From: Phymorhynchus buccinoides
Taxonomy: Eukaryota; Mollusca; Gastropoda; Neogastropoda; Raphitomidae
Assembly (NCBI GenBank): GCA_017654935.2
Contig: CM065680.1
Span: forward strand, 36,801,652 to 36,865,651
DNA: 64,000 bases
Direction: 5' to 3'
Both the position numbers and the translations under genes were made by a program. Positions 1 to 35,591 of this stretch are shown in pieces. Every line of letters begins with the position of its first letter. Position 1 is the first letter of the stretch. A model generated the notes under the pieces. The model had not been told where the DNA came from. It worked only from the letters and a program-made list of their open reading frames with translations, and ran no database searches.

Positions 1-25165
<25,165 letters not shown>

Positions 25166-25388
25166 AATCAAGCCCCTTCATAATGCAGAGCCGACAAACT
25201 TGCTGACAACAAGGGCTACATCAGCACATGTACACCAGGAAGAGTTCCTGAGGTGACAGAATCACTGCAGAGCTAAAGTGTGTCAGAACAGGGGCGTAGC
25301 ACACCCTATAAAAGTGGTCAGGCTGTTTCCCAATAAACCTATTTTCAGACAGGTGTGTGTGTGTACATGTGTGTGTTTGCAACCCTGG

Positions 25389-25405
25389 TCAACCCCCCCC
25401 CCCCC

Positions 25406-25440
<35 letters not shown>
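25389..25440. repeat. C-run and CA microsatellite
   Basis: About 17 C followed by (AC)n. Confidence 0.9.
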
Positions 25441-26034
25441 CCCCATCTGCTTTGTGGAAAGAAGTAAGAGATGAAGAAATAATTATCATTCACAACATTA
25501 CCTAACCAGCTCTTGAATGTCAAGTAGAACTCGAGTTTCAAACACTTAACAGATTCAATGGATTTATCTTCTATTACTCATTAAAATACCAATGTTTGAA
25601 ATCACATGTCACTGATGTCAGGCCATGTGTAACGCTATGCTGTAGGTGCAACAAAGCAACCTGAAAACATCACTTTCATCATGACCAAGGATTTAGACCA
25701 ATGCCAAAGTTGACTGTATTATTTTCTATTCTGATTAGTCTCAGTTGCAAGTTTATGACACTTAACTATTGTATTAGTATTACCTTCTATCCCTTCTAGC
25801 TAATATCAATAATCATGTCTTTAATAGTCATGGTGAAGTGACGTTTGGAGGAATCGACATCCAAAAAGCGTGCAGGGTTTTTGTTTGCTTTTTAGGGGGG
25901 GAAAGTGGTCAGGCCCTGGCCTGAGGACCTAACCTGGATGGTACGCCCCTGCAAAAGGGTGAGGACTTCACACCAGGTTCCAACCCCCACACTCATCGTC
26001 TTCGAGCTGCAGTTAATAGCTATGGAGAACGCCC

Positions 26035-26275
26035 CCCCCCCCCCCCCCCCCCCCTCCCCTCTCCGTGGGGATACGGAGTCTTTCATACAAATAGTTCCAC
26101 CATCTGGAAGTTCTGTGCTTGTAACTTCCTTTAATCCGTCATGCTCTTTGACTCTGCCTTTTTCCTTTGCTTTCTGTCATATTTCTACCTTACTGATCCA
26201 TTCTCCTGCTTTTGTTCTAGAAATCTTAATCCTTACAAAGATTCTCTCCAGCCGAAGATGGATATGCTGGGCCTA
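26035..26275 (-). repeat. Dispersed AACTTCCAGAAGG family
   Basis: A minus-orientation copy (CATCTGGAAGTTCTGTGCTTG ... CAGCCGAAGATGG), preceded by a C-run. Confidence 0.7.
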
Positions 26276-26306
26276 ACTATTCATTAACCAATTCGTTATT
26301 GTGTGT

Positions 26307-26544
26307 TTAACCCTTTCACCGCCAGCCATATTTTAGCCAAACTTTTCCATTAAACTTACATGGATAGAGAAAAGATTTTTGTCTGAAATATTGGGAATCT
26401 GCTGTGATATATTTGAAATAAGGCCTATCCTTACCTCTCAAAATTAAGAACCCAAGATCATTGGATAACAGACCCTCATTTCAAGACTTTTAATAACATG
26501 GGTGTTCAATCACTGTGATGCGACATTGGCGGTGAAAGGGTTAA
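26307..26544. mobile_element. TTAA-flanked MITE, family A
   Basis: This copy is opposite to 18944-19189, with ends CCCTTTCACCGCCAGCC and ATTGGCGGTGAAAGGG. Its right TTAA is shared with the next MITE. Confidence 0.85.
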
Positions 26545-27192
26545 CTCTCTCAACACTAATGAATGAAAAATGGTGTTTTACATCCTCTCGGTCTGGAACA
26601 GACACATATGGGACATTTGTAAATACAAAGATGGTGGGAACAATACTGGAGGCAATGCCCGGAGGCGGTGCAACACCAGTAAAGTCCCGATTTTTTAACA
26701 ATACAGATAGGTGTAGCAGTAACCACGCCTCGGTTAAACCTCATTGGCTATGGTACCGCCACAATTACTTAATAACTCTCTCAACACTAATGTACGCTAT
26801 AGCGTACATGTTTCACGCAAACGTTCAACACTAGGCAGGTTTGCATCATTACATAAAAATTATTAAAAAAATAATGCTTAATCGCACAGTTTTAAAAATT
26901 TGCGGTATTGTTTATAATAATAAAAGCTAGCATATATTATGATTCCAAACTAAATATTTTATTATTAGCAGATTTTTAAAAAAGCATGACAAAGAAGACG
27001 AAGAGAGGGGTAGTGACTCATTTGCATTCATTGCCGTCCTAAAAATAGACCAGAAGTGATTTCATTGGTTGAAAACTATTAAGGGACCGCTGAGTTGTGA
27101 AGTGTGAATGTTTGAACACTATGTACGCTATAGCGTACATTCGTGTTGAACGGTTGCAAAGGGAAGCAATCGGCCAGTGTTGAATGAGTTAA
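26541..27192. mobile_element. TTAA-flanked MITE with 18-bp palindromes and nested insertion
   Basis: Ends are TTAACTCTCTCAACACT and, inverted, TTAACTCATTCAACACT. Near both ends it carries the perfect palindrome TGTACGCTATAGCGTACA (about 26791 and 27122). A 211-bp element is inserted at 26562-26772. It shares one TTAA with the neighbouring family A MITE. Confidence 0.78.
26562..26772. mobile_element. SINE-like insertion with 20-bp target duplication
   Basis: It is flanked by the direct repeat TAACTCTCTCAACACTAATG (26542-26561 and 26773-26792). The body (ACATTTGTAAATACAAAGATG...CCTCGGTTAAACCTC) also occurs inverted at about 59489-59668. Long target duplications indicate LINE-machinery insertion. 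Confidence 0.7.
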
Positions 27193-27599
27193 CTGAATTA
27201 GTTGAAAGCAACCACACCACTGTCGCCCTCATGGGCATTTTACCTGTTGCTAACATACTAGCAGCATGTCGGCAACGGTAAACTCGGGCGTTGCTAGTAT
27301 TCTAGCATGTGTTGCGAAAAAGTTAAAGCTGGTTTTATATTAAACTAGCGGCAGCTCTTCCCCCGCACAGGTAATTAGAATAGCAGTTGTTAATATAGCA
27401 TTTTGATATATGACTCCCGCTACATTGCCCCGGTGATACTGATCACGAATATAAATACCTACTGTACAGTTACTAGTTTTATGTGAACGGTCCGGGTCTT
27501 CAGAATAGCAATCACCAGAATAGCACTTCAAAATGTCTCTAACTGTATCCCCCAAGTGATGCCGATCAATAATATATTTGGTTTACGTCGTCTACAGAC

Positions 27600-28245
27600 A
27601 ACTGTTTTGGGGTTACAGCCTGTTTTATATGTCTCAAGGTCAAATGTCAAGGTCAAATGGCTTCAAAAGTCTCCCACTGCATTAATTAGGTCATGCTGAT
27701 CAAGAATATATATGGTTCTGTGGGTGTAAACCCAATGGTGTCCTAACAATAGCCACTGTTAAAAAAGAAGTTCAAAAGTGAAGGTCAAGGTCATTAGGAT
27801 AATCAATACTTTGCACCACACATGAACCTTGAGGCAGTCTACTAACCTGCAAACTTTGAACTTGAAGCCTGTAAGTGTAACTGAAAAAATTTGAAAGATA
27901 TGGCCAAACACCAAATTGACACCTCCAAGGCCTAGATGTCCTTGACCTTGACCTTCATTGGTACCCAATATTCGAAATCATGAGCCAATGCTCCCCCATA
28001 CAAACTTTGAACATTGTAAATCCAACAATGTGAAACATATGGCCTCAATAAGCAATTTCAGTTTTCAAGGTCAAAGTTCAAGGTCAAGGTCAGCACTCTA
28101 TATTTTTTATATGAGACCATTCCTATGCCATGATATACCATCCCACAAAATTTGAAGCCATTCTGTTCATTGGTTCATGAGATACAGCCTGGCCAAGCAA
28201 TATAGGACAAAGAAGGAATTTTTTTTATCACAATTTGAGTCTCCC
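27600..28245. repeat. AGGTCA-rich dispersed repeat, diverged
   Basis: TCAAGGTCAAATGTCAAGG, AAGGTCAAGGTCATTAGG, TTGACCTTGACCTTCATTGG and TTCAAGGTCAAGGTCAGC mark degenerate units of the same family. Confidence 0.75.
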
Positions 28246-28504
28246 TTGGCGGAGGTTTGCACTGAAAGTTAAAAATTCAGTATCTGAATAGGCTGCATGA
28301 TGATGATCAAGAATATATAGGTTATATGGGTCTACGGCCAGCGGTTTGGGCACAATCGCCCGAACACACACACACACACACAAGGTGATTATAGTAGTCA
28401 TGATAAATGATTATTTGTAGTATATAAAGCACTTTTTTTTTTATTGCTACACATCTCACAGTTTTTCAAGAAAATATATAATGCATTATAAATATACTTA
28501 ACAC

Positions 28505-28815
28505 AGCGGCTACGGGTACAGCATTGCTGCAACACTCAGACCATGTTCAGGGATAGTAACTCTTCCTAGTCCAAATTTTCGTCAACAAAATTATGGTTGC
28601 TCAAAAAGTGTCACAGCTATGCCAATCTAATTGCAAAACAAAATCATAAAAACGAATAATCAAAAGAAAGGGCACATCAAGAGGCCGTGAGGCCTGGCTG
28701 CCCTAAAGACCTGACCTGACCTGAATTTATGCGTCCCGTGATTGAGTGCCGTACCCGTAGCCTGGAGAATGCAAGATACAGGCCCGTACCCTGAGCCTCT
28801 GCCTATACTTAAATA
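28505..28815. mobile_element. Dispersed GGCTACGG family
   Basis: It runs from GCGGCTACGGGTACAGC to CCCTGAGCCTCTGCCTA and shares ACCATGTTCAGGGATAG with 46755-47070. Confidence 0.65.
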
Positions 28816-28861
28816 ATGCATCATGTAGAAAAATAAATGACTTTTTGGACACGGGAATGCC

Positions 28862-28965
28862 ATAATTATGTTAGTATAGTATTAAAGTATAGCATAGTGT
28901 AGTATAGTATAGCATAGTATAGCATAGTATAGTATAGTATAGTATAGTATAGCATAGTATAGTGT
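28862..28965. repeat. TATAG pentanucleotide array
   Basis: This is an imperfect array of AGTAT/AGCAT units, about 20 copies. Confidence 0.85.
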
Positions 28966-29775
28966 GGGACTGCCGGGAATGCATACTAACGTGGAATGTA
29001 CACATCGTCCTAATGTGGAATATACGTTTCGTCCTAACGTGGAATATACGTTTCGTCCTAACGTGGGGAAACTCCCGTCCGTCCTAATGTGGAATGTACG
29101 CTTCGTCCTAACGTGGAATGCACAGTTGGGCCTAACGTGGGAAATGTCCCGTCCGCCCTAACGTGGAATACACATTTCGTACACGCAGGGTTAAAAAACC
29201 ACATGATTAAAAACTCTACACATGAAAAATCTACTTTGGTTCAAAACTGGTAAAGATTGCCATAAACAAACAGTCAGCAAGAAAACAATTGAACAGTAAT
29301 CAGTCTGTTTTTCCACGTTAGGATGATTTTTACTTTCCATGTTATATAGGTCCTGGGACCTATATATGATCACTACATAAGTACATTGTCTGAAACTGAT
29401 TATTTTTTTATTTAAAAAAAGTTGAAATATCCCCAAACAACAACAGCTGAGTTTTGTTTTGATCGGCAGCCATTTCAGCTGCGAAACGTACTGGACCAGG
29501 ACGTATTTTTAATATGACTTTGTGCGTGTTCGTGGTGAAAGTAGATGTGCTCTTGTGAGGCACGCGCACACACACACAAACAATGTAAGCATACGTAAGC
29601 CCATTTCAATTGTTTTCGACGTTAGGCCCAAGGAATTTTCCATGTTAGGCCCAATTGGACATTCCACGTTAGGACGAAATGTACAAGACGACATTTTTCT
29701 TTCCACCTTAGGCCGATTTTGCACTTTTTCCACGTTAGGACGAACTGTATTTTCCACGTTATTCCAGGGACCCTT
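28966..29775. mobile_element. Fold-back element with inverted AACGTGGAA arrays
   Basis: The left arm (28985-29170) holds about eight CCTAACGTGGAA-like units, and the right arm (29312-29330, 29618-29762) about six TTCCACGTTAGG units. Ends are GGGACTGCCGGGAAT and, inverted, GGGTCCCTGGAATAACGTGG. The centre is not coding. Confidence 0.7.
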
Positions 29776-29779
29776 ATTA

Positions 29780-31020
29780 GGCTCAAGCCTAAGCCTCGCG
29801 GCTTATAAATAGTAAAACAATGTTTACGTTTGTTAATATTAGTATTACAACGTTGTATATGTAATTTTCCCTCTTGATTTCTAGTTTTTCTTTGAAAGTG
29901 TTCATCATGTTGATAATTCCAAATTGTAACCATTTTTTTCTTCTTTCACAACAAAACAGAATACCTCTTTACTGACTGTTTCGTCCACTCCTGTGTACTT
30001 CCTCGGAGTGAATGACTGGATTAAAACATCTCACTGAACTCACTCAATGCTCAGGTTCTCGGGATCATGAAATAGACTGGGACTCAGTGGGAGGGGGCTA
30101 AGATACTAGAAAGGGAAAGTGACTGGAAAAGGCGTAAAATGAAGGAGGCCAAATTCATATCCATCTACAAAAGGCAGTCATGAACAGGGACCAGGGGGCC
30201 GTCCTTTCTGGGATCTACAACCCTCTTTTCGCTGATCTCCGTAAGAAAATCCTGAGAACCTGAGCATTGAGTGAGATGTTTTCATCCAGTCATTCACTCT
30301 GAGGAAGTCAACAGGAGTAGGCAAAACAGTCAGTAAAGAAGTAATCTGTTTGTGTTGTGAAAGAAGAATTTTTTTTTTACAATTTGATTTCTAGTTTTGT
30401 TATAAATGGACAGTGTAAAAGAGAATCAATGCTTGTTTAATCATAATGTCATCTAAGCTGTTAAAAATGTTGATGTAGTTAATAGTACTACTAACCATAT
30501 CATTTTCTCTGAAGGAAGGTAAAATATCGCTTGTTAGTGAACATTTTCACTGACAGTGTTTCACTGTTTGAGTGCAAACTGTCGCGTCATTCTCTGACTC
30601 AAGTCAGCCCGTGTCATCTGCTTCAACTTTATACCAATCCTACCAATTATCAAAGCAAGTCACCTTTTCTTCACGCACAGCAACCCCTTGACAAACAAAA
30701 ACTAGATGAATACGGGTTAAACTGAACAGACTGAAGTCTCTGGTGAAGTAAGGAGATTCCAGACACAAAACACAAGTTTGTGTGTAGACCAGACGGCGAC
30801 AGCATGCAAAGCAAAGGAGTGCTTCCACTTGCAAGCAGGGCAAGTCGGTCAACTTGATAACTTTTCACCAACAAAACTCCAAAAGTATTTAATAAGACAT
30901 AAAGTGTTCTTCTTTTCTGTTCAAAGGTTTTGTTTATTAATCACCATATCATTCTATTTTGTGTATATTTCCTGAGTTTTGTTAGGATGGCTAAAACAAA
31001 AAACAAACATTTACGCTACC
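29780..31020. other. Intergenic or 5' intron sequence
   Basis: A short inverted repeat pair (ACTGACTGTTTCGTCCACTCC near 29969 and its complement near 30300-30340, both beside ATTGAGTGAG/CTCACTCAAT) suggests a decayed palindromic element at about 29960-30345. No exon was recognised. Confidence 0.45.
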
Positions 31021-31023
31021 TAC

Positions 31024-31130
31024 CTCCAAGACAATCGTCTGGGCTGCCATTACTGTGACGTCACATACTTACTGCTTCTGCTTGATTGGTTACTGATCGG
31101 AGCACCACGAGCGCGCGCGTTTTCGCGAGT
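31024..31130 (-). promoter_or_regulatory. Candidate MAP3K promoter and leader exon donor
   Basis: On the minus strand a CpG-rich stretch (31109-31129) is followed by an inverted CCAAT box (31085-31089), a perfect CRE palindrome TGACGTCA (31056-31063) and a good 5' splice site GGAG|GTAGGT at 31024. This order fits a TATA-less promoter with a short leader exon for the MAP3K gene, about 6 kb upstream of its ATG. An AUG within the candidate exon would open an upstream frame of about 17 codons if spliced to 25247. This is inference only. Confidence 0.3.
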
Positions 31131-31139
31131 GGTAGGTAG

Positions 31140-31910
31140 GCCTTGGCCTAGAAGAGAAAAAGATGATGACATGATCACATATAATACAAACTATTGAGGT
31201 TTTAGCAAATGAAAATCTGTGCATTTATGCCGTCACAGGTTTTCTCAAATGTGTTTTTTGTGTTTTGATAATGTAAACAGCCATAATATCCATGAGATTT
31301 CTCTCATCTCATATCCCGACCACGCCCACACAGTTTTATTTTGGTGCAGCCTACTTTCGTTTTCATCGGATAAATACTGCAGTATTTCTTCTTCTTCTTT
31401 CGTAGATTAACCACCATCATCTTTTTGATGGTTCAGTTGCTTTGGAACTGGGAGACATCAGTCAAGCAGAAATAAGTATTAGTGACATTCATATTCATGT
31501 GTACAGTTATTTTCTTTTATTCAGTCTCTTTTTATTTTATTTTGGGTGGGTGCTGGGGGAAGGGGGGGGGGGGGGGGGGGGGGGTGTCAATGTAGGTAAA
31601 CGGCAAGAAATAGTCAAAACAATTATTCCCTTCGAATCGCCTTGACTTAGGATTAGGAATAGGGACGAAAATAATATATATAGCCGTTAGACTTTCAAAG
31701 TCCCATCTTTATGTTTTTGGTGGGGTTTGTTTTTTTTATACTCAAGGTATATCGTACACTCAGGTTATTGCGATGAATTAATCATCGTATTCGTACATTA
31801 TGTCATTATAACATTTTAATTGGTCGAGCTGATGTTTAAAGCTGTTAGTATTAGGTGCTCTCTTAGTGTCAAGTTAGTTGGTAGTTGATTCCATAAAGGT
31901 GCAACTCTAT
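31140..31910. other. Intergenic, nothing recognised
   Basis: It has a G-run at 31561-31584 and AT-rich non-coding sequence. Confidence 0.5.
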
Positions 31911-32175
31911 TAGCAGTCGAACCCGTTTATTATCAGAAAACCCGCTTATAAGAAAGCAATTTTTTCCCCCGGCCAAACTCCTTCTTTCTTATGTATTATC
32001 AAAACTCGGATATAAGAAAACCGCTTATAAGAATTTAAAACCCGGTTATAAGGAAGCAAATTCGTTCTCCCATCCGCGATGTAAAGTCGGATATAAGAAA
32101 ATGATTTCATACAAGGGAGTTGGTTTGCAGTTCTTTTTCTTATAAGCGGTTTCATTTTCTTGTAAGCCATTTTTT
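31911..32175. mobile_element. Pogo/Tigger-like MITE remnant
   Basis: It starts CAGTCGAACCCGTTTATTAT and contains several CTTATAAGAA blocks in both orientations. The right end is indistinct. Confidence 0.5.
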
Positions 32176-32339
32176 AAAATTAGGGCATGAACTGAAAGGA
32201 TGTTCCAAAAAGTGCAGTGTTCCAACAAGTACCGGTAACGCCTTGTACAGGTAACGCTAAGTACCGGTACCGCTGAGTACCAGTTTCGCCGGGTCCGCAA
32301 AATATATTTTTACTTTTGTGGCTGAAAATACAATTTTTT

Positions 32340-32945
32340 TACCCCTACCACTTTCAAGGCCTACCGATCTACATGACCTTGACCTTGACCTTGATCGGTA
32401 TGCAATCATCAGAATAACCATAAGCCAAAGTACCTACATGCCAAGTTTGAAGTCCCTAAGACCAACGGTGTGGACGTTATAGCCCCTTCAAGATTTTCGG
32501 TTTTCAAGGTCATACGCCAAGGTGAAGGTCATGACGGTGATAATTTATGCGTGGATGCCTTCTCTCATGGTGACACGCCACCACACAAAACTGGAAACGA
32601 TTCAGTAAAGCAGTTCGGGAGATATGCGTGGGACAGTAAAACCCAATCATTAGACCCCTACCACTTTCAAGGCATACCGATCTCCCTGACCTTGACCTTG
32701 ACCTTGATTGGTACGCCATCATCAGAACGGCCATAAGCGAAAGCACATCCATGCCAAGTTTCAAGACTCTAGGACCTGCGGTGTGGAAGTTATGGCCCCT
32801 TAACGATTTTCGGTTTTCAAGGTCATACACCAACGTCAAGGTCAGCACAGATGCCTTCCTCTCATGGGGACACACAACCACACAAAATTTGAAGCGATTC
32901 GGTCAAGCGGTTCGGGAGATCCTTGGGACAGACAGAAAAGAAGAA
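32340..32945. repeat. AGGTCA-rich dispersed repeat, two units
   Basis: Two head-to-tail units begin CTACCACTTTCAAGGC and carry TGACCTTGACCTTGACCTTG. They end in CAGTTCGGGAGATA or its variant and GGGACAG. Confidence 0.85.
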
Positions 32946-32994
32946 CAAACAAACAAACAAAAAAAGGAAACAAACCCGAACAGCTCGGATTTAC

Positions 32995-33282
32995 TAACCG
33001 CAAGTGCGTGTGGAGCTGCGTGTGGTACCCCCCCCCCCCTCCCCACGACCCCTTGGCGGAGGTTTCCGCAAAGTAAGGACGGCATGACCTTCCGAGGGTG
33101 CCAAGGATGCTTGATACCAAATTTGGTGTCGATCGGTTGAGAACTGTGGCCCCCTCCAGCCCACCCGAACCCCCCCCCCCCCCCCCCCCCCACCCACACC
33201 CCGACCATCCCCCCCCCTCCCCCCCCATCCCCCCCCTCTCCCCCCTCAACATCCCCCCCTCCCCCCCCCCTCCCCCTCCCCC

Positions 33283-33325
<43 letters not shown>

Positions 33326-33647
33326 ACGCTTACAGCTGACACGCACTTGCCGTTAGTAAATCCGAGCTGCGTGTGGTCCCCCCCACCGCAAGTGCGTGTG
33401 GAGCTGCGTGTGGTACACCCCCCCTCCCCACGACCCATTCGCGGAGGTTTCCGAAAAGTAAGGACGGCATGACCTTCCAAGGGTGCCAAGGATGCTTGAT
33501 GCCAAATTTGGTGTCGATCGGTTGAGAACTGTGGCCCCCTCCAGCCCACCCCCCTGAACACCCCCCCACACACACACCCGACCATCCCACCCCTCCCCCC
33601 TCCAGCCCCCTCCCCCCAGCCCCCCCTCCCCCCTCATCCCCCCCTCA

Positions 33648-33680
<33 letters not shown>

Positions 33681-33739
33681 ACGCTCACATGCACTTGCCG
33701 TTAGTAAATCCGAGCTGCGTGTGGTCCCCCCCCCCTCCC
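32995..33739. repeat. Tandem 330-380-bp units with long C tracts
   Basis: Each unit has GAGCTGCGTGTGGT, CCTTGGCGGAGGTTTCCG, GACGGCATGACCTTCC and TTGGTGTCGATCGGTTGAG, followed by C-rich sequence. Units start near 33003 and 33383. A third starts near 33690 and is split by the LTR element, resuming at 39935-40055. Confidence 0.85.
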
Positions 33740-35507
33740 TGTGACGAGGTAATGGGTTAAAAGGCTAAGCCTCTAGGGAAGACTTTTAGTGTGTTAAATT
33801 TTCAAGTAGAAAATTTGCCTTTAACCCACTTCTCTAGGGTATGGGAGATGAGCAACTTTCCCGGCCCCTTTTCATCTAATAAATTTATATTTGTGCCCGG
33901 GTTCTGGCTCGTATGGTTGTAAGAAATACAAGTGGTTGAATTGCTCTAAATGGCAGACAGAGAGAAGTAGGGTTTTACATGAAATTACAAGACTCCCACT
34001 CTCATCAGTCTGACCAAAGGGTTCAGGATTATTTGACACTTGTATTTTATTTACTCCCAAAATCTGCATAAGATTATGCAACAATAATAATAAAGCAGCT
34101 CAATGGCGCCAAAACAAAATGTGAATAAAAAAACAATGAAATCCGAAAGGATTTACAAGACTTGTGTCTTTCTAGAAGGTTAGCCCCAAGCAGGAAGGGT
34201 CACTAATTATCTTCATTGTCCGGAGGAAAGTTCAAATGATTGGCGCGGTCCGGGGGGACTTAGCTGTTGTCAAGTTCCTCCGTAGTGATCGGCGAATGCT
34301 GGGGTGGCTGGGCTTGCTCGTCAGATGAGAGTAGCTCCCAGTCGTTCCGGTTACGGCTTCGCGGGATGGCACGGTTCAGGCGTGGTCTCCTCGCGGATTC
34401 TGGGTGCGGGGCGTCTTGGCGGCGGTCCCGTCTTGGTGCTTGTGAGTCCGGGATAATCGTCCGGCCCACGATGCCCTGCTGATAATCACAGGAGAAGGTG
34501 GATGTAGGTCTCTATGGCTTAGAGACAAGGGGCTTCAGTCGGCAGGGAATTAGTGAATCCCAACCGGCTAGAAGGCTTCCCTTGTACAATAGCACTAGTT
34601 AATAAATAAACTGAATTTCAGTTAACAAACTGAGATCAGTAAAACATAAAAGGTGATCAAGCCAACATCACTCTCCATCCAACACCTGGAAAGGAATGGT
34701 ATCATAAAGTGCAAGATTGCGACCCATAGGTTTCCTACTAAAAATAGACAAAAGGGTTAGTAGGCATAAACTCCGGTTCTGGTACCAAAAGTGTTAAAGT
34801 CAAAAAACACACACACACAAATAATCAGTGCACATAAATAGAACAGAATGTTTACCACTTCTTTTCAATAACATATCTATCTACTCCTTATTCATCATTG
34901 AACATAGGATCTAGATCAAAACTAGGGTCAAACAAACCAGATCTCAATCACCAGCCATCAATAATACTTACTAGTGGGCTTATTATGACTGGTTGTGAGT
35001 GTTGCTCTAGCTACGTTTCAGCATCTTGTGTGAAAACTTTTTCTCACTACTCCAATTATAGCCTTCACTTTCAAACAATGAAAGCCTGTCATTGGTTTAT
35101 AGCAGTCGACACGTCACAAGATGATGCTATAATTTTATGCATACTAGTACCGAACAATCACGCGCCAGTTACATTCTTATCACGTGCCGACATTCCGGGA
35201 AGGAAAATCGGCTTCAAAGGGATCCGACTGTTGATATCACTATCTCGTGATGGGGGACGGGAGATAAGGGGGGGGGGGGGGAGGTAAAGGGAGATAACCT
35301 CGGTAGGTGGTACATGCTGGCAGGGGAGGTAAATCGGCTTCAAAGAGACAAATGCCTTAATCGGCGTTCGTTTGAAGCAGCCGGGCAATTAAAGTGGCGG
35401 TTGGTCGAGAAATGAAAAGGAGAGAGGGTGGGGGGTGGGGAGGGGAGAGGGGGGGGGGTGTAGATAAGAAATAAAGAAAGCGGGTCGCGCGGGACACTTA
35501 CGTCACA
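33740..35507 (-). repeat. 3' LTR (element orientation)
   Basis: This 1768-bp LTR has TG...CA ends. It is long for a gypsy element and differs from its partner by scattered substitutions and small indels, for example in the AT-rich gap near 34207 and the G-run near 35270. Confidence 0.95.
34260..34469 (-). CDS. Short frame inside the 3' LTR, 69 codons
   Basis: This arginine-rich frame begins MGRTIIPDSQAPRRDRR and is also present in the other LTR with a single residue change. It may be a leftover of the pol C-terminus captured in the LTR, or an untranslated coincidence. No known domain was recognised. Confidence 0.3.
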   Translation of the reverse strand: MGRTIIPDSQAPRRDRRQDAPHPESARRPRLNRAIPRSRNRNDWELLSSDEQAQPPQHSPITTEELDNS

Positions 35508-35591
35508 GAGGCCCCCCGAAGAAAAGATTCTGGTACCGGAATCTTCCTGTGGAACGCCGACTCCACTTTCGACTTGGGCGACAGGGACAAA

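Noticed and set aside
27121..27141. Restriction-site-like or integrase attachment site
   Set aside because: The palindrome belongs to a MITE and recurs at its other end; no recombinase or phage context exists here.
28970..29170. CRISPR-like spaced repeats
   Set aside because: The context is eukaryotic, units are diverged and of uneven spacing, and a reversed array lies nearby, so it is a transposon arm.
32842..33694. Gly-rich and Pro-rich frames up to 247 codons
   Set aside because: They come from poly-C tracts in the tandem repeat. Both strands and several frames are open at once, as expected for low-complexity DNA.
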